From contig NZ_JAAGPR010000016.1 of assembly GCF_017104965.1 (NCBI RefSeq), positions 62,001-126,000 on the forward strand: a stretch of 64,000 nucleotides of DNA. Reading direction: 5' to 3'. Both the position numbers and the translations under genes were made by a program. Shown here in pieces: positions 17,520 to 25,163 of the stretch. This DNA comes from Paraburkholderia sp. Ac-20340. GTDB taxonomy: Bacteria > Pseudomonadota > Gammaproteobacteria > Burkholderiales > Burkholderiaceae. Every line of letters starts with the position of its first letter. Position 1 is the stretch's first letter. The notes beneath the pieces are model-generated. The model had not been told where the DNA came from. It did no database searches and saw only the letters and a list, made by a program, of their open reading frames with translations.

Positions 17520-18413
17520 TCAGCCCTCAGGCGACAAAAAATATACAGGGCGAAGTGGCATACGTCTGCGCGCTTCGTCGCTTAAGTTCTTGTAATACGT
17601 TACCCAAAGCTCGTGAAGCTTTCGAATATCAATTAGCGTGAGCCTGCGTCGCTCCTGGTTGCGCGCAGTCTCGACGGCATCGCGTGTAAAGCCGCCAAGG
17701 GCAACGAACAGGCCAACATCTTCGTCACCGAGAACCGCGAGAAACGAGCGAACACCTTCAACCGTCACCGCCGACGTCTGCCGTTTTACCTGCACCTTGA
17801 TTCGAGGCGGCTTCGTGCCGAGCGGGTCGGGCCACGCAAGGATATCGAGGCCGCCGTCCCTGCCGGGAGGTGCTTCCCAATCCACGTAATAGCCCATCGC
17901 CCGCAGCAGATCGCCGACAAGAGCTTGAAAGTCATACGGATTCATGTGATGTAGATACTGCGCTATTTCATCCCATGCCTGCTCTTCGGCTTCCTCCAGC
18001 GTGATGCTTGCAGCCTTGCCGCTCGAATTGTCTTCAGGTTCGTCCGGTGTGCTCGGCGCTGCATCAGGCTGTGTCGCTCGCCATTCCTGGTAGAGCTTGA
18101 CTGCGAGACGATAGAAGGCTTCGGGGTCTTGAAGCTTTTCGTAAGCTGTGCGCCCCTCTTCCGTGATAACCCAGACTCCCTTGTTTTTAAGGAGCCAACC
18201 TGCCTTTACGCAGTCAACCGTTGCGAAGCGCACGATCTTGTCGAACCTGCGACCGCCCGAGTCATATTCTCCCTTCTCGTAGTCGGATAGGGTGACGTTC
18301 TTCTCAAGCCGAACAAGCGCTTCGCGGGCGGGCAACCCCTCAGGATGATTTAAAAGAATCGCGAAGAGTCCGCGCAAGAGTTCGCCTGTACGACGGCGTG
18401 TAATGTCTGCCAT
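17520..18413 (-). CDS. Mrr-family restriction endonuclease
   Basis: The 297-residue protein has an N-terminal winged-helix Mrr_N domain (about 1-95) and a C-terminal Mrr catalytic domain (about 155-275). The nuclease core shows GGLDILAWPD with Asp190 and VQVKRQ with Gln208 and Lys210, the D-(Q/E)xK pattern of this fold, preceded by the helix NPYDFQALVGDLLRAMGYYV. Mrr enzymes cut DNA carrying foreign methylation. There is no partner methylase, which fits a type IV role. ATG 18413 follows AGGATC. Base composition and codon use look less GC-rich than the surroundings, which suggests horizontal gain. The 291 bases downstream (17229-17519) show no gene. Confidence 0.87.
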   Translation of the reverse strand: MADITRRRTGELLRGLFAILLNHPEGLPAREALVRLEKNVTLSDYEKGEYDSGGRRFDKIVRFATVDCVKAGWLLKNKGVWVITEEGRTAYEKLQDPEAFYRLAVKLYQEWRATQPDAAPSTPDEPEDNSSGKAASITLEEAEEQAWDEIAQYLHHMNPYDFQALVGDLLRAMGYYVDWEAPPGRDGGLDILAWPDPLGTKPPRIKVQVKRQTSAVTVEGVRSFLAVLGDEDVGLFVALGGFTRDAVETARNQERRRLTLIDIRKLHELWVTYYKNLSDEARRRMPLRPVYFLSPEG

Positions 18414-18542
18414 AACTGATCCTATCGAATATGCATTTCCAGCGAAGTTGCGTTGCAGCTCGCACCTCAGCAATAAGAAATCATAACGTCCGCTCCAAAA
18501 TCCCGAGCGGAATTCGATCAAAGAGGATTCAGTTATAGTTAA

Positions 18543-18782
18543 TCACGCCGCCAGCTTGCCGACTGAACCGACCGTTCCATTCGCGGGCGGCACCACCACA
18601 CCGGCGCGCGCGAAGCGGATCGCATCCATCAGCGCCTCGTGCTCGCCCACGTGATTCGCCAGCAACAGGATCAGTTGCGCGTTGGCCGATTGACTCTGCG
18701 CGTCGTCGAGATCGCGATGCATGTCGATCAGCGCTTCGTAAAAATCGTCGGGGCGCGCGAGATTGGGTTGGGTGTTCAGCAT
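18543..18782 (-). CDS. DUF2783 small protein
   Basis: This 79-residue soluble protein has the sequence pattern I recall for DUF2783: FYEALIDMHRDLDDAQSQ, then NAQLILLLANHVGE and LMDAIRFAR. It is probably helical throughout. The start at 18782 follows AGGAGACG at proper spacing; an upstream ATG at 18806 lacks this. DUF2783 genes commonly sit beside an MhpA-type flavin monooxygenase and a metallo-beta-lactamase-fold protein, exactly as here, so it is likely an accessory part of that unknown pathway. No function is established. Confidence 0.75.
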   Translation of the reverse strand: MLNTQPNLARPDDFYEALIDMHRDLDDAQSQSANAQLILLLANHVGEHEALMDAIRFARAGVVVPPANGTVGSVGKLAA

Positions 18783-18839
18783 CGTCGTCTCCTGTCCCAT
18801 CTTCATTGTCTTGATTCGATTCGTAATGATCTGCTTAAT

Positions 18840-18873
18840 TGAATCGAAAGACGCCTGCGCGTCTTCCGATTCA
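18840..18873 (-). other. Intercistronic hairpin between flavin monooxygenase and DUF2783 genes
   Basis: TGAATCGAAAGACGC (18840-18854) pairs with GCGTCTTCCGATTCA (18859-18873) with one mismatch and a 4-base loop. No T tract follows on the minus strand, so it may stabilise the upstream message or slow transcription into the small gene. Confidence 0.5.
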
Positions 18874-18878
18874 TCGCT

Positions 18879-20591
18879 TCAAGCCGTACCTGCCACGCAC
18901 AGCGCGCGCTTCAAGGCATGCTCCACGCGCGGCGCACTGACGCGATGCCAGCGCGCGCTCACGTGCTGATCCGGGCGGACCAGATAGAACGCGCCGTCCT
19001 GCGCGCCATAACGCTGCGTCGCGAGACCTTGCACATCGCGCAGCACCTTCGTGCCTGCCGGCAAGCCTTCGGGCGCTGCGCCCTCGCCTTCGAGCACCGC
19101 CACGACATTCAGCGGCACGGCGCCATTCGCCAGCGCGTCGAGCGCGCCGCGCGTTTCGCCATCGAGCACCGAACCCGCGCGGCAAAACAGCAGCCCCGTG
19201 AAGCGTCCGCCTAACTGCTTGAGCAGCCATTGCGCGTTGCCTTGCGCATCGGCGAGCGGTGCATCGGCGCACGAAGCACCGGGCACCATCTGCCCGGAGA
19301 AGCGGTCTTCATCGGCGGTATTGAGCGTCGATTCATGCAGCACCGCCGGCACCGAAAGACGGCCGCTATTCACCAGTTGACGCGCAAACGCATGCTCGCG
19401 CGCCAGCGTGAGCACCGCATCGCGGAACACGCGGCTCACCGCGCTTTTCGGCGTGATGAAATCGGTCGATCGCGTGGAATTGCGGATGTTTTCATCGGCG
19501 GCGTATTCGCGTTCGCTCGCGTAGGTGTCGAGCAGCGCGTCGGGCGCACGGTTCTCCAGCACCATCGCCAGCTTCCACGCGATGTTCTCGCTGTCCTGGA
19601 AGCCGCTATTCGCGCCACGCGCGCCGAACGGCGAAACCAGATGTGCCGAATCGCCCGCAAACAGCACGTTGCCGTGCCGGAAGCTATCCATGCGCAGGCA
19701 CGAAAAGGTGTAGATGCTCACCCATTCCAGCTCGAATTTGACGTCGGGGCCGAGCAGCGCGCGCACGCGCGGAATCACGCGTTCGGGCGTTTTTTCCAGC
19801 ACCGGATCGGCGTCCCAGCCAAGCTGGAAGTCGATACGCCAGACGTTGTCCGGTTGCCGATGCAGCAGCACCGACTGGTTCGGATGAAACGGCGGATCGA
19901 ACCAGAACCAGCGTTCGGTGGGGAAATCCGCTTCCATCTTCACATCGGCGATCAGGAAGCGATCCTTGAACGTGCGCCCGTGGCTGTCGAGACCCATGAG
20001 CTTGCGCACCGGACTGCGCGAACCGTCCGACGCCACCACGTAACGCGCGAGCAGTTCATAAGGACCGTCGGGCGTGTCGATTTCCAGCGCCACATGCGCA
20101 TCGTCCGAACCGGGCGTGCCGCGTTGCGCAAGACCGGCCACCTTGTTTTTCCAGCGGATTTCGAGGTTCGGCAATTCCCGCGCGCGTTCGAGCAGGAAGC
20201 CCTCCACGTAGTACTGCTGAAGATTCACGAAAGCCGGACGATGATGCCCGCTTTCCGGCAGCAGATTGAAGGTGTAAACCAGTTCGTCCTTGCGGAACAC
20301 CTTGCCCACGTTCCAGCTCACGCCTTTTTCGACCATGCGCTCGCCGCAACCGAGGCGGTCGAAGATGTCGAGCGAACGCTTCGAAAAGCAGATCGCGCGC
20401 GAGCCGGTGGACAGCGTGCAGTCGTCGTCCACGAGCACGACGTTGATGCCTTGCTGCGCGAGGTCGATGGCGGTGGCGAGGCCCACCGGGCCTGCGCCGA
20501 CCACCACGACGGGACGCACGCTTTTCTCGACACCGTCGCCTTGTTCATGGCAACGTGCGTAGTCGAAGCTCAGCGATTGGTAGTCGATCAT
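18879..20591 (-). CDS. FAD-dependent monooxygenase, MhpA/PheA type
   Basis: The 570-residue flavoprotein is a class A aromatic hydroxylase by layout. It has the N-terminal dinucleotide fold (VVVVGAGPVGLATAIDLAQQG near residue 29), the DGSRSPVRKLMG motif mid-protein, the second FAD motif GDSAHLVSPFGARGANSG near 315, and a C-terminal thioredoxin-like domain. Such enzymes hydroxylate phenols with NAD(P)H and oxygen; 3-(3-hydroxyphenyl)propionate hydroxylase is the best-known relative. The start follows GGAGAGAG. It lies between the MBL-fold and DUF2783 genes and no ring-cleavage genes are nearby, so the substrate is open. Confidence 0.87.
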   Translation of the reverse strand: MIDYQSLSFDYARCHEQGDGVEKSVRPVVVVGAGPVGLATAIDLAQQGINVVLVDDDCTLSTGSRAICFSKRSLDIFDRLGCGERMVEKGVSWNVGKVFRKDELVYTFNLLPESGHHRPAFVNLQQYYVEGFLLERARELPNLEIRWKNKVAGLAQRGTPGSDDAHVALEIDTPDGPYELLARYVVASDGSRSPVRKLMGLDSHGRTFKDRFLIADVKMEADFPTERWFWFDPPFHPNQSVLLHRQPDNVWRIDFQLGWDADPVLEKTPERVIPRVRALLGPDVKFELEWVSIYTFSCLRMDSFRHGNVLFAGDSAHLVSPFGARGANSGFQDSENIAWKLAMVLENRAPDALLDTYASEREYAADENIRNSTRSTDFITPKSAVSRVFRDAVLTLAREHAFARQLVNSGRLSVPAVLHESTLNTADEDRFSGQMVPGASCADAPLADAQGNAQWLLKQLGGRFTGLLFCRAGSVLDGETRGALDALANGAVPLNVVAVLEGEGAAPEGLPAGTKVLRDVQGLATQRYGAQDGAFYLVRPDQHVSARWHRVSAPRVEHALKRALCVAGTA

Positions 20592-20619
20592 TGTCTCTCT
20601 CCGTCTCGTCTACGACCGC

Positions 20620-21579
20620 TCAATCCTGCAACGCGTCCCACATGTCCTTGTCGCGCTGCGCCGTCCAGATGCGCGGATGCGTGATGCCGCTCGCCTCGTC
20701 ATAAGCGCGCGACACATCGAACGGCAGGCAATGTTCGTAGATGAAGACATGGCCGAACTTCGGGTCCATCGCTTCACGCGTGAGCGCCATCGACTGCTTC
20801 AGATCGAGCTTCTGCTCGACCGCCTTGCGCCCTTGCGCCAGCAGCGTGGAAACGAAATCCTTCGTGTAATCGAGGCCCTTGTTCACGTCGGCGGGATTGA
20901 GCAGCGCGGGGCCGCGGCCCGGCACCAGCTTTTCCGCGCCCAGCGCGCGCAGCGCTTCGAGCGTGGCGGGCCATTCGGCGAGTTGCGCATCGCCGCAATA
21001 ACAGGCCGCGTCGTATTCCACCAGGTCGCCCGAGAACAGCACCTTTTGCTGCGGCAGCCACACCACCGTATCGCCCTTCGTATGGCCCGAGCCCAGATGC
21101 GCGATCTTCACTTCGAGCTTGCCGAGGTACAGCGTGATTTCCTTCTCGAACACCAGGGTCGGCCACGTGAGGCCCGGCACCGTTTCGACGCCTGCAAAGA
21201 GGCGCGGAAAGCGCTCGATTTCCGACTTCATGTCCTGCTCGCCGCGCTCGACGATCATTTCATACGTGCCGCGGCTCGCGATGATCTGCTGCGCGCCTTC
21301 CTCGAAATACGCCGATGCGCCCAGCACGCGCACCGCGTGATAGTGCGAGAGCACGACGTACTTGATGGGCTTGTCCGTGACGCTGCGGATCTTCGCGATG
21401 AGATCCTGCGCCATGGCGGGCGTGGCCGTGGTATCGACGATCAGCACGCCGTCGTCGCCGATGATGACGCCCGAATTCGGATCGCCTTCCGTCGTGTACG
21501 CGTAAGCGTTTTCCGAGAGCTGGGTGAAGGTGACCTGCTTTTCTTCGAGGTCGGCCTGCGATGCGAACGCCTTTGCCAT
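20620..21579 (-). CDS. MBL-fold hydrolase with altered metal motif
   Basis: This 319-residue protein has the metallo-beta-lactamase fold: VIIGDDGVLIVDTTATP opening strands, then a His pair at 79 and 81, GSGHTKGDTVVWLP and LFSGDLVEYD further on. The usual HxHxDH metal motif reads HYHAVR here, so the Asp and third His of the second metal site are replaced by Val and Arg. One metal may be kept or lost. I recall the same HYHAVRVLGA in relatives found beside MhpA-type monooxygenases and DUF2783, so it looks like a family feature, not decay. It probably acts on the monooxygenase product. Start follows GGAGAC. Confidence 0.82.
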   Translation of the reverse strand: MAKAFASQADLEEKQVTFTQLSENAYAYTTEGDPNSGVIIGDDGVLIVDTTATPAMAQDLIAKIRSVTDKPIKYVVLSHYHAVRVLGASAYFEEGAQQIIASRGTYEMIVERGEQDMKSEIERFPRLFAGVETVPGLTWPTLVFEKEITLYLGKLEVKIAHLGSGHTKGDTVVWLPQQKVLFSGDLVEYDAACYCGDAQLAEWPATLEALRALGAEKLVPGRGPALLNPADVNKGLDYTKDFVSTLLAQGRKAVEQKLDLKQSMALTREAMDPKFGHVFIYEHCLPFDVSRAYDEASGITHPRIWTAQRDKDMWDALQD

Positions 21580-21758
21580 CTGAGTCTCCGTGTATTGGGG
21601 AGGGCGACGAGGCGAGGCAGCACGCATGCGCCGCGGGCGCATGTGATGAGACCGGCGCGCACGCGCCAGCCGGTTTTGTCTCGCCCCGTCTGGTTCTGGT
21701 TGAGCCGCTGTTCTGCCGGGGTGAGGCCATGATCGCCCCGGCAGATTTATTTGTCAAT

Positions 21759-21806
21759 GGCGAATACACTCGTCATATGCAAATATTCGATCGCACAGGA
21801 TTCGCC
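21759..21806. promoter_or_regulatory. Candidate IclR operator (inverted repeat)
   Basis: GGCGAAT at 21759-21765 and ATTCGCC at 21800-21806 form an inverted repeat in the gap between the MBL-fold gene and the first IclR gene. The spacing is wide, so this is a weak suggestion of a regulator site for the divergent promoters. Confidence 0.3.
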
Positions 21807-21850
21807 TGCCATTCGGTTAACATGGACCCTTTTTCAGCCCGGAACAACGA

Positions 21851-22738
21851 GTGAAGACCCCTCGCAACGCGCCGCCGTCCGGCCTCAAGGACCCAGCCGC
21901 TGTCGATGCCGCTATCGCTATCGATGTCGATAACGCCGCCGCCGGCAAGTCGCAGCGCGGCGTCCAGAGCGTCGAAGTGGGCGCGCGCCTGCTGCGCGCG
22001 CTGGCCGATGCGCGCGTGCCGCTCGCGCCCAGCGACCTCGCCGCCGCCGGCGAAATCGCATCGAGCCAGGCGCACGCGTATCTGGTGAGCCTCACGCGCC
22101 TCGGCCTGATCAAGCGCGACGCGCTTTCCGGGCGCTACGAAGCCGGTCCGCTCGCGCTGCGTCTGGGCTTGCTGCACCTCGCGCAGCAACCCGCGCTGCG
22201 CGCCGCCGTACCGCACGCGGCGGCGCTGGCACAGGCCTACAACTGCAGCGTCGCGCTCTGCATCGCCGGGCCGCAGGGCCCGACCATCGTCCGTTACGAG
22301 CACGCCAGCCTGCCGCTGCATGTGAACCTGCACGTCGGCACCGTGATGTCGCTGCCAGCCACGTCCACGGGCCGCGTGTTCTGCGCGTTCCTCGACGACG
22401 CCACGCTGCGCGCGATGTGGGCCAACCAGAGCGCGCAGCCCGTGTGGCGCGGCACAGCCGCAGCGGATGAGTCCGCCAGCCATGCGCAGCACGACGCCAC
22501 CTTCACCGCCACGCTCGACACGATCCGCACGCGCGGATTCGAAACCGGCGTCGATGTGCCGAGCCCAGGCGTCAGCAGCGTGTGCATGCCGGTGCTCGAC
22601 GCGCAGAACATCTTGCGCGTGACGCTGACCGCCATCGGCGCGAGCGGTGCGCTCGACGTGCGCCCTGCAGGCACGCTCGTGCGCGCGATGCGCGACGCCG
22701 CCCACCAGATCGCGCAAACCGCTTTCCCATCGACCTGA
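21851..22738 (+). CDS. IclR-family transcriptional regulator (first of tandem pair)
   Basis: The 295-residue protein has an N-terminal winged helix (about 35-95; GVQSVEVGARLLRALADA then LVSLTRLGLI) and a C-terminal IclR effector domain (about 105-290). The segment PLHVNLHVGTVMSLPATSTG is characteristic of the ligand pocket region. It is divergent from the MBL/monooxygenase/DUF2783 genes and probably controls them in response to an aromatic acid or similar ligand. The start codon is GTG at 21851, with only a weak ribosome-binding site. Its stop is two bases before the second IclR gene. Confidence 0.87.
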   Translation: MKTPRNAPPSGLKDPAAVDAAIAIDVDNAAAGKSQRGVQSVEVGARLLRALADARVPLAPSDLAAAGEIASSQAHAYLVSLTRLGLIKRDALSGRYEAGPLALRLGLLHLAQQPALRAAVPHAAALAQAYNCSVALCIAGPQGPTIVRYEHASLPLHVNLHVGTVMSLPATSTGRVFCAFLDDATLRAMWANQSAQPVWRGTAAADESASHAQHDATFTATLDTIRTRGFETGVDVPSPGVSSVCMPVLDAQNILRVTLTAIGASGALDVRPAGTLVRAMRDAAHQIAQTAFPST

Positions 22739-22740
22739 CC

Positions 22741-23580
22741 ATGCCCCGAGCCTCTACGCCTGCCGACCTCAACGAAGCGCCCGAAGCCGCCGACAAACCG
22801 CAGCGCGGCATCCAGGCGCTCGACGCCACGGGCGATCTGCTGGCCGCGCTGGTCGCCGCGGGCACGCCGCTTTCGCTGCGCGACCTCGCGGCGGCGGCCG
22901 GCATGCCCAGCGCGAAAGCCTTTCCCCATCTGGTGAGCCTGCTGAAAACCGGCCTGCTCGCGCGCGACGAAGCGGGCCGCTACGAAGCCGGCCCCTTGAG
23001 CCTCGAACTCGGCCTGCTCGGTCTCGCGCGTCTGTCGCCCGTGCGCGAAGCCGATGCCGAACTCGTCGATCTCGCCACCACCACCGGCATGAGCGTCGCG
23101 CTCGCGGTGCCGGGGCCGCTCGGGCCGACCGTCGTGCGCCTCGAAGAATCGCCGCGGCCGCTGCATGTGAGCCTGCGGCCCGGCACGGTGATGTCGCTGG
23201 TGAACACGGCGATCGGCCGCGTGTTCGCCGCGTGGCTCGACGACGACGTACGCGCGGCGCTGATGGCGCAGGACGCGCTGCGCCTCGCAGGCGTCGAAAC
23301 ATCGCCGAGCGACGATGCACGGCACACCGAACGCCTCGCCACCATCCGCGCGCACGGTCTCGACACCGCGCTCGACAAGCCGATTCCCGGCATCAGCACG
23401 GTGGCCGCGCCCGTGTTCGACCACACCGGCAGCGTCTGCCTCGTGCTGGCGCTGATGGGCCCGTCGGGCCACCTCGACGTCACGCGCGAAGGCAGCAGCG
23501 CGCAGCGTCTGATGGCCGCCGCCGAGCGCCTGTCGCGCCGCTTCGGCTACGTGCCGGGCGCGGCGATGCCGCCCCTGTAA
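22741..23580 (+). CDS. IclR-family transcriptional regulator (second of tandem pair)
   Basis: This 279-residue protein is a clear paralogue of the gene before it: both contain QRGxQ, the DLAAAA helix, YEAGPL, PLHVxLxxGTVMSL and GRVF in the same order. Its winged helix covers about residues 22-80 and the effector domain about 95-275. Two-base spacing suggests translational coupling, so both regulators should be made together and may form heteromers or read two ligands. No separate promoter is visible. Confidence 0.86.
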   Translation: MPRASTPADLNEAPEAADKPQRGIQALDATGDLLAALVAAGTPLSLRDLAAAAGMPSAKAFPHLVSLLKTGLLARDEAGRYEAGPLSLELGLLGLARLSPVREADAELVDLATTTGMSVALAVPGPLGPTVVRLEESPRPLHVSLRPGTVMSLVNTAIGRVFAAWLDDDVRAALMAQDALRLAGVETSPSDDARHTERLATIRAHGLDTALDKPIPGISTVAAPVFDHTGSVCLVLALMGPSGHLDVTREGSSAQRLMAAAERLSRRFGYVPGAAMPPL

Positions 23581-23611
23581 GCGGCGCGATATCTTCAGCT
23601 TTATCCGCCGC

Positions 23612-23617
23612 TATAAT
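23612..23617 (+). promoter_or_regulatory. Candidate -10 element for the P450 gene
   Basis: A perfect TATAAT lies 73 bases upstream of the P450 start, directly after an AGCGGCG/CGCCGCT inverted repeat (23580-23611) that follows the IclR stop. A good -35 element is not seen, so an activator may be needed. Confidence 0.4.
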
Positions 23618-23689
23618 CGCCTTCCAGCGCGGCGCATGGATCGTCGAACCAGCGCGCCGCCGCGTCACCCTGACCACAAGGAAGCGCTC

Positions 23690-25156
23690 ATGAGCACGGC
23701 CTCCACCGGTTCCCGCATTGCCCTGCGCCAGGTCGCGGATCTGCCCTGTCCACGCGGCCTGCCGCTCCTCGGCAATCTGCTGCAGCTTTCGCCCACCCGC
23801 CTGCACCTGATCCTCGAACGCTGGGCCGAAGAACTCGGCACGCCGTATCGCTTCCAGGTCGGCAGCATTCCCATCACGATCTGGACCGATACCGAGCTGA
23901 TCCAGCAGATCATGCGCGAGCGTCCGCACCGCTATCGCCGCTATCAGCCGATCGAAGCCGTGCTCGAGGAAATGGGCTGCAACGGCCTTTTTTCCGCCGA
24001 AGGCGCGGCGTGGGAAACGCATCGGCGTCTCGTCATGCAGGCGCTGTCGATTCCCAACATCAAGGCGTTCTACGCAACGCTCTCGGACATCACGCAGCGT
24101 CTGCGCACGCGCTGGCTGCGCGCGGCCGAGCGCGGCGAGACCGTCGAGATGACCGACGATCTCAAGCGCTACACCGTCGACGTGACCTGCGCGCTGGCCT
24201 TCGGCGAAGATCCGCGCACGCTGGAGCGCGATCATGGCGTGATCCAGGAGCATCTGGAGCGCATCCTGCCGAGCGTGATGGGCCGCATCAACGCGCTGTT
24301 TCCGTACTGGCGCTACTTCAAGTTGCCTGCGGACCGCAAGCTCGATGAATCACTGGAGGCCGTGCACCGCTACGTCGATGCGATGATGGCGCGCGCCCGC
24401 GAACGCATGCGCGACGATCCCTCGGAGATGCCGCGCAATCTGATGGAAGCGATGCTGGTGCAGCAGCAGCAACCCGGCGAGCACGGCGGCGCGCCCATCA
24501 CCGACGCGCAGATCCGCGCCAACGTGCTGACGATCCTGCTCGCCGGCGAAGACACCACCGCCGATTCGATCGCCTGGACGCTGCCGTATCTGGCCGCCGA
24601 TCCGGCCCTACAGACGCATCTGGGCGAAGAGGCGCAGCGCGTGATCGGCAATGCGCCGGTTTGCCCCGACTACGCGACGCTCAAGGAACTCGATATTTTC
24701 GAGGCGATCTGCATCGAGGCGACGCGTCTGCGCCCGGTCGCGGCGGTGCATTCGTTCGAGCCGCTGGAAGACGTGGTGCTCGACGATGTCGCGCTGCCCA
24801 AAGGCACGCGCATGTTCTTCGTCGCGCGCCCAGCGATGGTCGATGCGAAAAATTTCGTCGATCCGCAGCGCTACGATCCGTGGCGCTGGATGCGCAAAGG
24901 CGAGCACGCCGAACATGCTGAACACGCGGGCGCGCATGACGTGCGCGCTTATCTGCAGTTTGGCGCGGGGCCGCGTGTGTGTCCGGGCCGCCATCTCGCG
25001 ACCGTGGAAATGCGACTCGCGCTGTCGATGCTGATGAACGAATTCACGATCGAAATGGCCATCGATCCGGCAAAGATCAACGAGGTGTCGGCGTTTACGA
25101 TGGTGCCTGACACCATGCCGGTGAAGCTTAAAAAGCGCGTGCGGGCGGCGGTGTAG
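23690..25156 (+). CDS. Cytochrome P450
   Basis: The 488-residue haem monooxygenase carries all main P450 marks: a proline-rich N-terminus (CPRGLPLLGN), the I-helix oxygen motif AGEDTTAD near residue 286, the ExxR motif EATR near 344, and the haem loop FGAGPRVCPGR with Cys431 as the axial ligand. No membrane anchor is present, so it is soluble. It uses oxygen and electrons from a ferredoxin or reductase that is not encoded nearby. The start follows AAGGAAG. Length is slightly longer than most bacterial P450s and closer to the CYP4/fatty-acid-like class, but I cannot assign a substrate. It ends seven bases before a convergent gene. Confidence 0.92.
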   Translation: MSTASTGSRIALRQVADLPCPRGLPLLGNLLQLSPTRLHLILERWAEELGTPYRFQVGSIPITIWTDTELIQQIMRERPHRYRRYQPIEAVLEEMGCNGLFSAEGAAWETHRRLVMQALSIPNIKAFYATLSDITQRLRTRWLRAAERGETVEMTDDLKRYTVDVTCALAFGEDPRTLERDHGVIQEHLERILPSVMGRINALFPYWRYFKLPADRKLDESLEAVHRYVDAMMARARERMRDDPSEMPRNLMEAMLVQQQQPGEHGGAPITDAQIRANVLTILLAGEDTTADSIAWTLPYLAADPALQTHLGEEAQRVIGNAPVCPDYATLKELDIFEAICIEATRLRPVAAVHSFEPLEDVVLDDVALPKGTRMFFVARPAMVDAKNFVDPQRYDPWRWMRKGEHAEHAEHAGAHDVRAYLQFGAGPRVCPGRHLATVEMRLALSMLMNEFTIEMAIDPAKINEVSAFTMVPDTMPVKLKKRVRAAV

Positions 25157-25163
25157 CCCGGCT

